From CAZJVD01 sp964549505 (GTDB taxonomy: Bacteria; Bdellovibrionota; UBA1018; CAZJVD01), in NCBI GenBank assembly GCA_964549505.1, contig CAZJVD010000001.1:186001-250000 (forward strand): a stretch of DNA of 64,000 bases, written 5' to 3'. This document shows positions 35,291 to 43,779 of the stretch, in pieces. Position numbers and translations under genes: made by a program. How positions within the stretch are numbered: position 1 is the first letter of the stretch; every line of letters starts with the position of its first letter. The notes beneath the pieces are model-generated. The model saw only the letters and a list, made by a program, of their open reading frames with translations, had not been told where the DNA came from and made no database searches.

Positions 35291-35797
35291 ATGGGCGTGA
35301 CACCGCAGGTATTTGGCGCAGGAAGTTTTGTTTTTCATGAGGGCGACGTGCCCGACGCGGTCTTTCTAGTCGAATCCGGACTTATCTCGATTCGAAAAAA
35401 GAAGGACGGTGGATTCATCGAGATCGGTCGGATTCAGCCGAACGAGGTCGTCGGTGAGCTTTCTTTCTTTGATCAACGTCCGCGAAGCGCATCGGCGATG
35501 GCGCTTTCAACTACCAAAGTTCTAAAGATCGACTTCGAATCGCTCGAGGCCGCATTCTCAAAGATGCCCTCGTACTTCCGCACGATTGTTGCGCAAATCG
35601 CCGATCGTTTACGGAAAGCAAACGAACAGCTGAAACACTCGCGCAAGAACATCGTTGAGGGAGCCGAGGTTGATACGGAACTCACGGCACCGCCGAGCAC
35701 GCCGCTGACCACCGACATGAGTACGGATGACCTGTTACAGCGACTCGACGCCGAACTCGACTCAAAGGCTAAGAAGTCCGTCCCCAAGAAACCCTGA
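35291..35797 (+). CDS. Stand-alone cyclic-nucleotide-binding domain protein
   Basis: A 168-residue protein whose residues 5-115 form a cNMP-binding beta-roll: the phosphate-binding cassette reads GELSFFDQRPRSASAMA, with the Glu and Arg that contact cyclic nucleotides. A helix with Leu heptads (IVAQIADRLRKANEQLKH) follows, then a disordered Thr/Pro tail. There is no DNA-binding helix-turn-helix, so it is not a complete CRP-type regulator and may act by protein contacts. The 3' end overlaps convergent trmL by 36 nt. Confidence 0.85.
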   Translation: MGVTPQVFGAGSFVFHEGDVPDAVFLVESGLISIRKKKDGGFIEIGRIQPNEVVGELSFFDQRPRSASAMALSTTKVLKIDFESLEAAFSKMPSYFRTIVAQIADRLRKANEQLKHSRKNIVEGAEVDTELTAPPSTPLTTDMSTDDLLQRLDAELDSKAKKSVPKKP

Positions 35798-36244
35798 CGA
35801 CCGCAGGCCCTCATACACAGCGATTGAAACGGCGTTCGCGAGATTGAGCGACCGCACGCGAGCGTCGAACATGGGGATACGAACACAGCGTCCGCCATAC
35901 TTGCGTACGACCGTATCGGGCAGTCCCGCAGTTTCTTTTCCAAAAATCAGAAAGTCTCCCGGCTGCAATCGGACTTCATAGAGAGTGGGGCCTGAGCGTT
36001 TCGAAAAAAAATGCGCGTGCTCGGGATCGAACTGCGTTTCAAACGCTTCCCAGTTTTCGTGGACCGTGACATTCAGATGCTCCCAATAGTCCAACCCCGC
36101 GCGCTTGAGAGCGCTATCGTCGATCGAGAAACCGAGTGGTTTGATGAGATGGAGTTCGCTCCGCGTAGCCAGGCAGAGACGACCGATGCTGCCCGTGTTC
36201 TGCGGAATCTCAGGCTCGACAAGAACAACACGAAATCCCGCCAT
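35762..36244 (-). CDS. trmL: tRNA (cytidine/uridine-34-2'-O)-methyltransferase TrmL
   Basis: A 160-residue minimal SPOUT enzyme that 2'-O-methylates the wobble base of certain leucine tRNAs. It has the N-terminal VLVEPEIPQNTGSIGR, FGKETAGLP and C-terminal knot RIPMFDARVRSLNLANAVSIAVYE; the RVRSLNLAN version is the TrmL signature. It sits 9 nt downstream of asnS on the same strand, and its 3' end overlaps the cyclic-nucleotide-binding gene. Together with asnS it forms a small translation-related unit. Confidence 0.95.
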   Translation of the reverse strand: MAGFRVVLVEPEIPQNTGSIGRLCLATRSELHLIKPLGFSIDDSALKRAGLDYWEHLNVTVHENWEAFETQFDPEHAHFFSKRSGPTLYEVRLQPGDFLIFGKETAGLPDTVVRKYGGRCVRIPMFDARVRSLNLANAVSIAVYEGLRSSGFLGDGLLSL

Positions 36245-36253
36245 AACGGTCGC

Positions 36254-37588
36254 TTATGGGAAAAGATGGTTCATCATGCGCGGAAACGGAATCGTCTCGC
36301 GAACATGACTCACGCCCGTCACCCAGGCTACGGTTCGTTCGAGACCCAACCCGAAACCCGAATGCGGAACCGAACCAAATCGACGCAAGTCCAGGTACCA
36401 AGAATAGTCTTTCTCGGTGAGCTTGTGATGTTGAAGACGCGCTTTCAATAGATCAGCGTTCTCTTCGCGTTGTCCGCCGCCGATGATCTCGCCATATCCG
36501 TTCGGAGCAATCAGATCGCAACCAAGAGCGTACTTACCTTCAACGCCCGCTGAAGGGCCGCCGACCGTGTCGGTCTGTTTGAAATAAAACGCTTTGATCT
36601 GGGCCGGCATATGATGAACAAAAACCGGCTTGCCAAACTCCTCACCGAGCGCCGTTTCGTGAGGCGCACCAAAGTCCTCTCCCCACGGAATCGCGACACC
36701 ACGTTTTTCCAAAATTCCGCGAGCTTCGTCATAGGAAAGCCGCGGGAACGGCGCGCGAATTGCTTCGAGTTCTCTGAGATCACGTTCGAGCGTTTTTAGT
36801 TCTTCGGCGCATTCTTTGAGGCTCGACTGAATCAACGTCTCGGTGAAATCCTCGCCCAATCTCATCGCATCCTCGAGGTTGGCGTAAGCCATCTCGGGTT
36901 CGATCATCCAAAATTCTGTTAAATGCTTGCGTGTTTTGGACTTCTCCGCTCGGAACGTCGGACCGAAAACATAGATATTTCGAAACGCCATCGCACCGAC
37001 TTCGCCGTAGAGCTGCCCAGACTGCGTGAGATAAGCCTTCTCGTCAAAGTACGCTGTCTGAAAAAGTGTAGAAGTACCCTCACAACTCGCGCCGGTCAGC
37101 ACAGGAGCATCAAACTGTACAAAGCCTCGGTCATGAAAGAACTTATGGATCGCGTAGATCAAGTGCGACCGAATACGAAGCGCAGCCCATTGCTTCGAGC
37201 TACGAACCCAAAGGTGACGGTTCTCCATAAGAAACTCGACACCATGATCTTTGAGCGAAATCGGGTAGGCCTCGGCGAGGTGAACGAGCTCAATCCTTGT
37301 TGCACCCATCTCATGACCACCGACCGAACGTGGTTCCGCTCGGATCACTCCCGTAACACGGACCGAAGACTCCTGTGTGAGCTGATCAAAGAGAGCAATG
37401 CTTTCAGGTTCCGCTTCACCTTGAAACAAAACCGTCTGCATCCAGCCGGTGCCGTCGCGAACGATCAAAAATTTGAGCTTTTTGCCCGATTCGCGCTTGT
37501 TATGAACCCAGCCCTCGAGCGTGACCGTTTGGCCTACGTACTCGGACGCTCGCGCGATCGTGAAGCTGTTTGGCTTTCCATAACCCAT
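36254..37588 (-). CDS. asnS: Asparaginyl-tRNA synthetase
   Basis: A 444-residue class IIb synthetase. An N-terminal OB-fold (VTLEGWVHNKRES) binds the anticodon. The catalytic domain has FRAEKSKTRKHLTEFWMIEPE (motif 2), GGGQREEN and the motif 3 arginine in GFGLGLERTVAW. The ATG at 37588 has a strong Shine-Dalgarno (AGGAGG), so the longer frame to 37711 is rejected. Its first 55 nt overlap the end of the matrixin gene. Having AsnRS means Asn-tRNA can be charged directly. No GatCAB genes are visible here. Confidence 0.96.
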   Translation of the reverse strand: MGYGKPNSFTIARASEYVGQTVTLEGWVHNKRESGKKLKFLIVRDGTGWMQTVLFQGEAEPESIALFDQLTQESSVRVTGVIRAEPRSVGGHEMGATRIELVHLAEAYPISLKDHGVEFLMENRHLWVRSSKQWAALRIRSHLIYAIHKFFHDRGFVQFDAPVLTGASCEGTSTLFQTAYFDEKAYLTQSGQLYGEVGAMAFRNIYVFGPTFRAEKSKTRKHLTEFWMIEPEMAYANLEDAMRLGEDFTETLIQSSLKECAEELKTLERDLRELEAIRAPFPRLSYDEARGILEKRGVAIPWGEDFGAPHETALGEEFGKPVFVHHMPAQIKAFYFKQTDTVGGPSAGVEGKYALGCDLIAPNGYGEIIGGGQREENADLLKARLQHHKLTEKDYSWYLDLRRFGSVPHSGFGLGLERTVAWVTGVSHVRETIPFPRMMNHLFP

Positions 37589-38364
37589 CGTCGGGGCCTC
37601 CTGTAAAACCAAACTGTTATCGCAATCAACGCAAAGAATCCAGCAAGCTGCAGACAAGCGTCCCGGATCTGCGGACCCGAGAAGGCTGCGCCCGGTTTGC
37701 TTCGGCCGCACCCGAACGGTGTCGACCCGCCCAGAAGCTCTCCGCGTGGGTAAAGATACGTGATCCCATCGCGATCGTCCTGACCTAAAGACGTCGTCTT
37801 CTTGTCGCTCGCATTGAAATACATGAGGGCGGTCTTGTCGTCCGTATGACCCAGCCCTAAAACATGACCCAGTTCGTGTGCGACGACCACGTTCAGCGTC
37901 GTATCCGAAAGGCGCGCAACGTCGCCGGCTTCGCCCGAGGTCGCATTGAGCAGCAGGTAGCCGTAGTTAATTTGCAAACCGCCGTCTCTAGAAAGTCCGA
38001 TACCAACGCCCGCAATATTGTTCGTCGAGGTTCCAACAGTTGTGCCGAGTGACGAATCGCAAATCAGAACGGGTGGATCCAGAGCACCTCTGTTGTACGC
38101 CGTTCCGGAAGTCGTTGTGGACGTCGGTCCACGCGAAAGTTTGATGCCTGCGGTGTTCACGCCATTCCAGATTTCGGTCGCACTGTCGAACGCACCTACA
38201 ATACGATCGCCCTGAGACGCACAGAGTGTCGTGTTGTAAGCGATACTCAGTTCTTCTTGTTCCCAACCAATCAGGCTGGAACTTCCATTGAGCGTGAACG
38301 CCTCGGCGTGGAACACAACCAGCAATCCACCGATGACACTCCAAGCGTAGGTCCGCTTGAGCAT
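37534..38364 (-). CDS. Matrixin-like secreted zinc protease with a C-terminal membrane anchor
   Basis: A 276-residue metzincin-type protease. A signal peptide (cleavage near AEA-F, residue 22) precedes the catalytic domain, with zinc motif HELGHVLGLGH (163-173) and a Met-turn near Met181. A short Cys-containing patch (FGCG, 217-220) leads to a transmembrane helix (about 236-254) and an Arg-rich tail (YRRPRRW), a layout like C-terminal sorting tails. A strong Shine-Dalgarno GGAGGGG precedes the ATG. Its last 55 nt contain the asnS start and ribosome site. It probably acts at the cell surface or after release; substrate unknown. Confidence 0.85.
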   Translation of the reverse strand: MLKRTYAWSVIGGLLVVFHAEAFTLNGSSSLIGWEQEELSIAYNTTLCASQGDRIVGAFDSATEIWNGVNTAGIKLSRGPTSTTTSGTAYNRGALDPPVLICDSSLGTTVGTSTNNIAGVGIGLSRDGGLQINYGYLLLNATSGEAGDVARLSDTTLNVVVAHELGHVLGLGHTDDKTALMYFNASDKKTTSLGQDDRDGITYLYPRGELLGGSTPFGCGRSKPGAAFSGPQIRDACLQLAGFFALIAITVWFYRRPRRWVMESQTASRSRERPST

Positions 38365-38405
38365 AGAGAAACCCCTCCTTGGGCTGAAAGCAGAAAAGTC
38401 GTTTT

Positions 38406-39299
38406 CTATTTTAAGGGTAACCCGTAAGTAAACAGAAGTTGCGCGCCAAAAGTGCGCCGGGCAGAAAGTGCGCCCGTCATGAGACCGTCGAGCTCAACAC
38501 GATAACGTTTCGTCGGTGCCGGAAAATTGACAGCCAGTCCGCCTTGAACAAGAAAGAGCGTCGCTGTCGAAGAAAGTCCGGGGAGATAGAACCGTGTCGT
38601 CGTGTTTCCGTTATTGAGCGAAACCTCACCACCCGCACCTTGCATATTGTAAATAAAAATACCGGGCCCCAAACGTAGCTCGATCCCAACAAGACTGGTC
38701 TCTGGATTGGAAGCCAGAACATCGAAGGAAAACGGAGCTGACAGCGTGATCACGCGCGAGCGCACTCCACTTTCGTAGTCACGACTACCCAGCGGAGCAA
38801 ACGTCAGTGTCGGCGCCAGCGCTACACCCTCGGTGAAAACACGAAACCGATAGGCAGCCGAGATGTTGAACATGAGAGCGGTTGGCCACCAGCCCTTGTC
38901 ACCTGCTTCGTTTTTCGTCGATTTCTTAAGAAACGGCGCAATGGCCCCCCCGCCGACGAAAAACTTTCGCTCACGTGAACGTTCGATCTTCTGAGTTTGG
39001 ATCTCTTGGTGATGCTCTTTGGCGCGTTCCCGTTTTTCGCGCAGGCGTTCGCGGATTTCCCTCCGCCGCCGAATCTTCTCTTGAAACTCTTGGTCTTTAC
39101 TGGGATCGACGGCGCTCTCGTCGCGTAACTCTTCAAGATTCTCTTTTTCGAATTCCTTCTGCAACTCCTGGACATCGGTTTCATCTTCGGCATGCGCCGA
39201 TGGAATAAGCGAAAACGCCGGGGAAAAACCGAGCAGGCTTAAAGCGACTGAAATCCGGAAACTACAGTTGTTCCACAAACCGCGCGATCGTTCGAACAT
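38406..39299 (-). CDS. Outer-membrane beta-barrel-like protein with charged N-terminal helix
   Basis: A 297-residue exported protein. The ATG at 39299 has a Shine-Dalgarno (CAGGG) and yields a signal peptide cleaved near AHA-ED at about residue 40. Next comes a highly charged Arg/Glu-rich helix (EKIRRRREIRERLREKRERAKEHH, about residues 65-95), probably coiled coil. The remainder alternates hydrophobic and polar residues with aromatic strand ends, as in small barrels (GGGAIAPFLKK..., ISAAYRFRVF, QLLFTYGLPLK). It starts inside the pepA 3' end. No specific family recognised. Confidence 0.62.
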   Translation of the reverse strand: MFERSRGLWNNCSFRISVALSLLGFSPAFSLIPSAHAEDETDVQELQKEFEKENLEELRDESAVDPSKDQEFQEKIRRRREIRERLREKRERAKEHHQEIQTQKIERSRERKFFVGGGAIAPFLKKSTKNEAGDKGWWPTALMFNISAAYRFRVFTEGVALAPTLTFAPLGSRDYESGVRSRVITLSAPFSFDVLASNPETSLVGIELRLGPGIFIYNMQGAGGEVSLNNGNTTTRFYLPGLSSTATLFLVQGGLAVNFPAPTKRYRVELDGLMTGALSARRTFGAQLLFTYGLPLK

Positions 39300-40836
39300 G
39301 CAACCCTGAGCCGCCTTTTTTTGGACAGTACGGTAAGTATCCACAATCGTAGCCGGTGTAGGCAATATCTAAGTGAACCCAGCGCGTTTGCTTTCGAATG
39401 AACTTCTTTAGAAAGATCCCGCCTCGAATCGAGCCCCCAAGACCATCGTTTCCCACATTCCGAATATCGGCTATTTCGGACTTCATGTCGGCCATGTACT
39501 CGCTGAAAAGCGGTAATTGCCATACACGTTCCCACTGCCGCGCAGCGAAAGCGCGAAACGCATTCATCATTTTTTGATCGTTACCCATCATCCCCGCGCA
39601 GAATTTTCCAAGCGCAATCCCAACCGCACCCGTCAACGTAGCGGCATTGATCAAGAGATCGGGTTTGAAATCTTGGGCATAGTCCAAAAGATCCGCGAGA
39701 ATCAACCGACCCTCAGCATCCGTGTTGTTGATCTCGACCGTCGTACCGGAACGCGCAGTGATAATGGTGCTCGGAACAACAGCGTTTCCCGAAGGCATGT
39801 TTTCAACAAAACCCATGATGGTGATCACGCGATGTGGGCATTTGCGTTTCGCCGCAAGCAAAGCCGCTCCGAAAACCGTCGCAGCGCCCGTCATGTCGTG
39901 TTTCATCTCTTCCATCCGAGCCGAGGGCTTGATGGAAATCCCACCGCTGTCAAATGTGACGCCCTTACCGACAAGCGCGATCGTCTTTTTCGCACCCTTC
40001 GGATGATAGTCAAGGACCACGACACGCGGTTCACGTGTGGACCCCTGATTGACCGCAAGAACCAGAGCCATTTTCTCGCGAGCAATTTCACGTGAACCCA
40101 GAATTTTTACTTTGATCCCGTTCTGTGCACCCAAGCGTCGCGCTTCGCTCGCGTAGTACTCCGCTGTTCCAACGTTGGCAGGTTCGTTCGACCAATCGCG
40201 CGTCACGAACACCGCACTGGTCGTCTGCGCAACGCGATCAAGGATCGACTTGAGCAACGTTTGGTCTGCTTTCGATTTTGCGAACACGACAATCTTTCGA
40301 TCGCTATTGGACTTCTCTTTCTTAGCGCCTTTCGCCGCCGATCGATATTTTCCAAACGAATACGTGGACAGTGCCGTCCCCTCAAAAAAAGCTTCCAGAC
40401 TCTCCCAGGGCGCAACGCCTGCTGCATCCGCCGCTGCGAGCGCTGGCTCGAGATTGATCACTGTTTTCAACGGACGCTCTTGAGCCAGCTTGGCCCATAC
40501 AAGTGCACCGGCCTGCCGAAACGATTCGGCGCGGAGTCGGGCGGGGTTTCCAAGACCGACAAAAAGAACATGTTTCGCGTTTCCTTTGCCACCGTATCGA
40601 ACAAAGCGAAGCGACTGCCGCGCGCCCTTGAACGCGGAGTCCTTTTCAAGACGCTTGAGGAGCGACCCGTAGCCTGCACCCATCGCCTTGGCGGTGGCCG
40701 AGCGCGTTGCTCCCGACGCTTTGTCGCTTGCGCCAAACACAGGTATCACTTCGATATCTGCTGCATCTTTTTGCGTTTTGGCTTCAAATTTAGGACAACG
40801 TGAGTCGCTGCCCGAGTTGGGCGATCTAGATGCCAT
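39262..40836 (-). CDS. pepA: Leucyl aminopeptidase (M17), PepA family
   Basis: A 524-residue hexameric zinc/manganese aminopeptidase. All metal and catalytic residues of the family are in place at a constant offset from E. coli PepA: Lys291, Asp296, Asp314, Asp373 and Glu375 in NTDAEGRL, with Arg377. The N-terminal domain is the usual macro-like fold. No signal peptide, so cytosolic peptide recycling is likely. The 3' end overlaps the start of the outer-membrane-like gene by 38 nt. Confidence 0.96.
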   Translation of the reverse strand: MASRSPNSGSDSRCPKFEAKTQKDAADIEVIPVFGASDKASGATRSATAKAMGAGYGSLLKRLEKDSAFKGARQSLRFVRYGGKGNAKHVLFVGLGNPARLRAESFRQAGALVWAKLAQERPLKTVINLEPALAAADAAGVAPWESLEAFFEGTALSTYSFGKYRSAAKGAKKEKSNSDRKIVVFAKSKADQTLLKSILDRVAQTTSAVFVTRDWSNEPANVGTAEYYASEARRLGAQNGIKVKILGSREIAREKMALVLAVNQGSTREPRVVVLDYHPKGAKKTIALVGKGVTFDSGGISIKPSARMEEMKHDMTGAATVFGAALLAAKRKCPHRVITIMGFVENMPSGNAVVPSTIITARSGTTVEINNTDAEGRLILADLLDYAQDFKPDLLINAATLTGAVGIALGKFCAGMMGNDQKMMNAFRAFAARQWERVWQLPLFSEYMADMKSEIADIRNVGNDGLGGSIRGGIFLKKFIRKQTRWVHLDIAYTGYDCGYLPYCPKKGGSGLHVRTIARFVEQL

Positions 40837-40894
40837 GAAACCGTCCTCTAACAGTGGTTAAGTTAATGAGTTTTGATTAACATAGGGCACCAGA

Positions 40895-42295
40895 ATGTTG
40901 AAGCGCTATCACCGCATTGTTGGCGGTGCTTTCAAACTGATTGATGCACTCGTGATCGGCGTCGCGTGGGTCGCCGCGTACGCGCTGCGCTTTTACGTCC
41001 CGTTGTTTGTCCCAACCAAGGGCTTGCCCGAATTTTCAACCTACGCAGCACTCCTTCCGGTCGTCATGGGACTTTGGGTGATCGTTTTTTCATCTTTGCG
41101 TGTGTATCAGTCCCAACGCATGCTCCGACGCACTGATGAAGCTTGGCTGATCTTGCGTGCGCATGCCGTAGCGATGCTTTTTTTAATCGCACTCACGTAT
41201 CTTTTTAGCGAATACAAGTACTCACGCGGCGTGATGGTTTACTTTGGCTTGATCGGCGCGTTCGCGTTGGTTGTCACGCGCCTCACGCTCCGTAACAGTC
41301 TTCGCAACCTCCGAAAAAAGGGATTCAACCTGCGCCATGTCTTGGCCATTGGCGAAGGCCCGTCGCTTGAGGCGATGGTTCGTCGCCTTGAGAAATTTCC
41401 GGAAATGGGTTTTCGGGTGCGTGGAACAGCCACGCGCGAAGGTCTCCCGGATTCGGGTGTCGCAGAAAAGCCTGTTTTAGGCCGCTTTGACGAAGTAGTT
41501 GGGCTGATCAAGGAGCACGGCATCGACATGGTTCTAGTGGCGCTTCCCGGCAGCCAATACGCGGAACTTCATGCGATCTTGAACTCTCTGCGCGATGAGA
41601 CCGTGGACATTCGCCTTGTACCCGACGTTCATGAATATGTGACACTGGGCTGCGAGGTCGAAGACTTTGAAGGTTTTCCGATCGTCAATCTCAACGGCTC
41701 ACCACTCGAAGGCTGGGGGGCGTGGGCAAAACGATCGATCGATATTCTGCTCGCCGCGATCGCCATGGTGGTTCTTGCTCCCGTGTTTGCGTTCATCGGT
41801 GCCGCGATTCGTTTGTCGTCGCGTGGACCCGTTTTCTATGGGCAAGAGCGCATGGGTCTCGACGGGAAAACGTTTCGGATGTTCAAGTTTCGTTCGATGC
41901 GCTTGGATGCCGAGCAAAGTTCGGGCGCAGTGTGGGCCTCGCCCGAAGACTCACGAAAGACGGCTGTCGGATCGCTCTTGCGCGCCACCAGTCTCGATGA
42001 GCTGCCTCAGCTGTGGAATGTGCTGCGCGGAGAGATGTCCTTGGTCGGACCACGCCCTGAGCGTCCGATTTTTGTCGAACGCTTCCGTCACGAGATTCCT
42101 CATTACATGCTCCGGCATAAAGTAAAGGCCGGTATGACGGGTTGGGCTCAAATTCACGGCTGGCGAGGAAACACTTCGCTCGACCGGAGAATTGAGTATG
42201 ATCTTTATTATATTCGTAACTGGTCGCTCTTCCTCGATTTCAAAATTCTTTTCGTCACACCGCTCAAAGGGTTTGTGAACAAGAATGCTTACTAG
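40895..42295 (+). CDS. Undecaprenyl-phosphate sugar-1-phosphate transferase (WbaP/WcaJ type)
   Basis: A 466-residue initiating transferase for polysaccharide synthesis. Four to five N-terminal membrane helices and a CoA-binding-like central domain are followed by the catalytic bacterial sugar transferase domain: KRSIDILLAAIAMVVLAPVF membrane segment, GPVFYGQERMG, MFKFRSMRLDAE, TSLDELPQLWNVLRGEMSLVGPRPE and the C-terminal GWAQIHGWRGNT. It would load the first sugar of an O-antigen or capsule-like glycan on undecaprenyl phosphate. The stop overlaps the LptF/G gene by 11 nt, so surface glycan and LPS export genes are paired. Confidence 0.94.
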   Translation: MLKRYHRIVGGAFKLIDALVIGVAWVAAYALRFYVPLFVPTKGLPEFSTYAALLPVVMGLWVIVFSSLRVYQSQRMLRRTDEAWLILRAHAVAMLFLIALTYLFSEYKYSRGVMVYFGLIGAFALVVTRLTLRNSLRNLRKKGFNLRHVLAIGEGPSLEAMVRRLEKFPEMGFRVRGTATREGLPDSGVAEKPVLGRFDEVVGLIKEHGIDMVLVALPGSQYAELHAILNSLRDETVDIRLVPDVHEYVTLGCEVEDFEGFPIVNLNGSPLEGWGAWAKRSIDILLAAIAMVVLAPVFAFIGAAIRLSSRGPVFYGQERMGLDGKTFRMFKFRSMRLDAEQSSGAVWASPEDSRKTAVGSLLRATSLDELPQLWNVLRGEMSLVGPRPERPIFVERFRHEIPHYMLRHKVKAGMTGWAQIHGWRGNTSLDRRIEYDLYYIRNWSLFLDFKILFVTPLKGFVNKNAY

Positions 42296-43436
42296 CGCCA
42301 AGGCCCGACGCCTGATCAGTAAATCTCCATTCAAAATCGGTCGGATCGATTGGTATGTCTTTACGGAAGTGTTGGGACCGTTTCTCGGCGGTGTTCTTTT
42401 CTTTACGTTTGTATTCTTGATGTTCCAGGCTCTGCGCCTTGCGGAGTTCTTCATTGTTCACGGCATTCCAGGTGCCCTCATCTTTAAACTATCGGGCCTT
42501 CTGATTCTGTCCTTCATGCCGATGGCTCTTCCGGTTGCGTTCTTGATCGCCGTCCTCTCCGGTTTTGGTCGGCTGTCGGCCGACAGCGAACTGGTCGCCA
42601 TGAAAGCGAACGGCGTGAGTGCGTATCGCATGGCCATTCCGACGACCGTTTTTGCTATGGCCATCACGCTGATCTCTCTTGTTCTAAATCTCGAGTGGGT
42701 TCCGTGGGGTGAGCGCGCCTTTAAAGGTCTGTTGATCAAGGTCAGTAACACCAAAGTCGTCAGCGCTATCAAAGAGGGTACGTTCACGTCCGGATTCTTT
42801 GATCTTCTTGTGTATGCAAACAAAGTCGACACCAAGACAAATCGCTTGAGCAAAGTGTTTATCTATGACGAACGCAAACCCACGAGTCCTTACACGGTGA
42901 TCGCACGCGAAGGCGAAATCATTCCGGTCGACACGGGAACGGAACTCGGTGCAGCGGTTATGTTTCGGCTGTTCTCGGGAAACATTCATAACAACGATGT
43001 AACAACCGCGAAGTATCAGAAGATCGACTTCGGGATTTATCGTCTCTATCTCAATATCGCCGAAGGCGAGAACACAGCGGCTATCAAGCCGAAGATGCTT
43101 TCGTACGGACGGCTCCGAGACGAGATGCATGACGCCAGCATCACGCTTTCACGCAAGCGCGAGGTGTTCACCGAGTTTTGGCGTCGTTACACGGTTGCCC
43201 TCAGTCCGCTGATCTTTGTCTTTCTGGGTATTGGTTACGGGACTGTCCGCACACGATCCGTCCGCAGCAGTGCGATCATTATCGCTTTCGTGGTGGTTCT
43301 CCTCTACTGGGGTCTGCAAGCGACCGGAATCTCGCTCGCAAACAAAGGAACGCTCCCTCCATGGCTTGCCATGTGGATGCCGAACATGCTCATGGCGGTC
43401 GCCGCGGTTCACGGCTTCCGAAAAGCGACTTGGTAA
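42285..43436 (+). CDS. LptF/LptG family LPS export permease
   Basis: A 383-residue YjgP/YjgQ-type permease of the LPS transport machine. It has an N-terminal amphipathic plus transmembrane segment (IDWYVFTEVLGPFLGGVLFFTFVFL), helices 2-3, a periplasmic beta-jellyroll (about residues 140-275), and three C-terminal helices. The motif SGFGRLSADSELVAMKANGVS is typical. One copy only is present here, so whether it acts as F or G is unclear. It is translationally coupled to the preceding sugar transferase. Confidence 0.92.
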   Translation: MLTSAKARRLISKSPFKIGRIDWYVFTEVLGPFLGGVLFFTFVFLMFQALRLAEFFIVHGIPGALIFKLSGLLILSFMPMALPVAFLIAVLSGFGRLSADSELVAMKANGVSAYRMAIPTTVFAMAITLISLVLNLEWVPWGERAFKGLLIKVSNTKVVSAIKEGTFTSGFFDLLVYANKVDTKTNRLSKVFIYDERKPTSPYTVIAREGEIIPVDTGTELGAAVMFRLFSGNIHNNDVTTAKYQKIDFGIYRLYLNIAEGENTAAIKPKMLSYGRLRDEMHDASITLSRKREVFTEFWRRYTVALSPLIFVFLGIGYGTVRTRSVRSSAIIIAFVVVLLYWGLQATGISLANKGTLPPWLAMWMPNMLMAVAAVHGFRKATW

Positions 43437-43779
43437 GATCCCCTGGTTAGATCCCCAGGGTAGATCCAAAGATAAAGCAGCGCTTTAAAGTCTTTATTTC
43501 CCCCAAAACCCATGACAGAAGCGGCAACAAGCTGACATCGACTAGGTAGAATCTCCCAGGAGGCCTGCCTGGAGCGGGTTTTGGGGATAACTCAGAACAC
43601 TGCTCTCGTAATACGCCGTTATAAGGAAAAATATCTAGCAATATTATATATTTAATCAATGTGGATAACTCGGCTGTATCGTGTGGATAACTCGTGATTC
43701 GACGGGGAAAAACACGGCAACATGACAGTAAATTGTCGAGATCTTTGTGCTTTCCTTATAGCTGCACTAGGGAAGTACG
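43437..43779. other. Convergent intergenic gap with DnaA boxes and AT-rich segment (candidate origin)
   Basis: No gene. Two perfect DnaA boxes, TGTGGATAA at 43660-43668 and 43682-43690 (same orientation, 22 nt apart), and a one-mismatch TGGGGATAA at 43582-43590. A 25-bp run of almost only A and T (43633-43659) directly abuts the first perfect box, like a DNA unwinding element. Three GATC sites and a CCCTGG/CCAGGG hairpin (43441-43460) lie at the left. Both flanking genes end here, so a promoter does not explain the AT-rich segment. No dnaA gene is in the window. Confidence 0.5.
43660..43690 (-). promoter_or_regulatory. Pair of perfect DnaA boxes
   Basis: Read on the minus strand both sites are TTATCCACA, the canonical DnaA box. 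They are embedded in the larger repeat GTGGATAACTCG. Confidence 0.75.

Noticed and set aside
39517..40095. Long plus-strand frame opposite pepA (192 residues)
   Set aside because: pepA is intact with all active-site residues; the antisense frame has shadow-like composition and no start signals.
43441..43460. CCCTGG/CCAGGG hairpin as terminator of the LptF/G gene
   Set aside because: There is no T-run after it, and the stem is only 6 bp, so termination is doubtful; I list it only as part of the intergenic gap.
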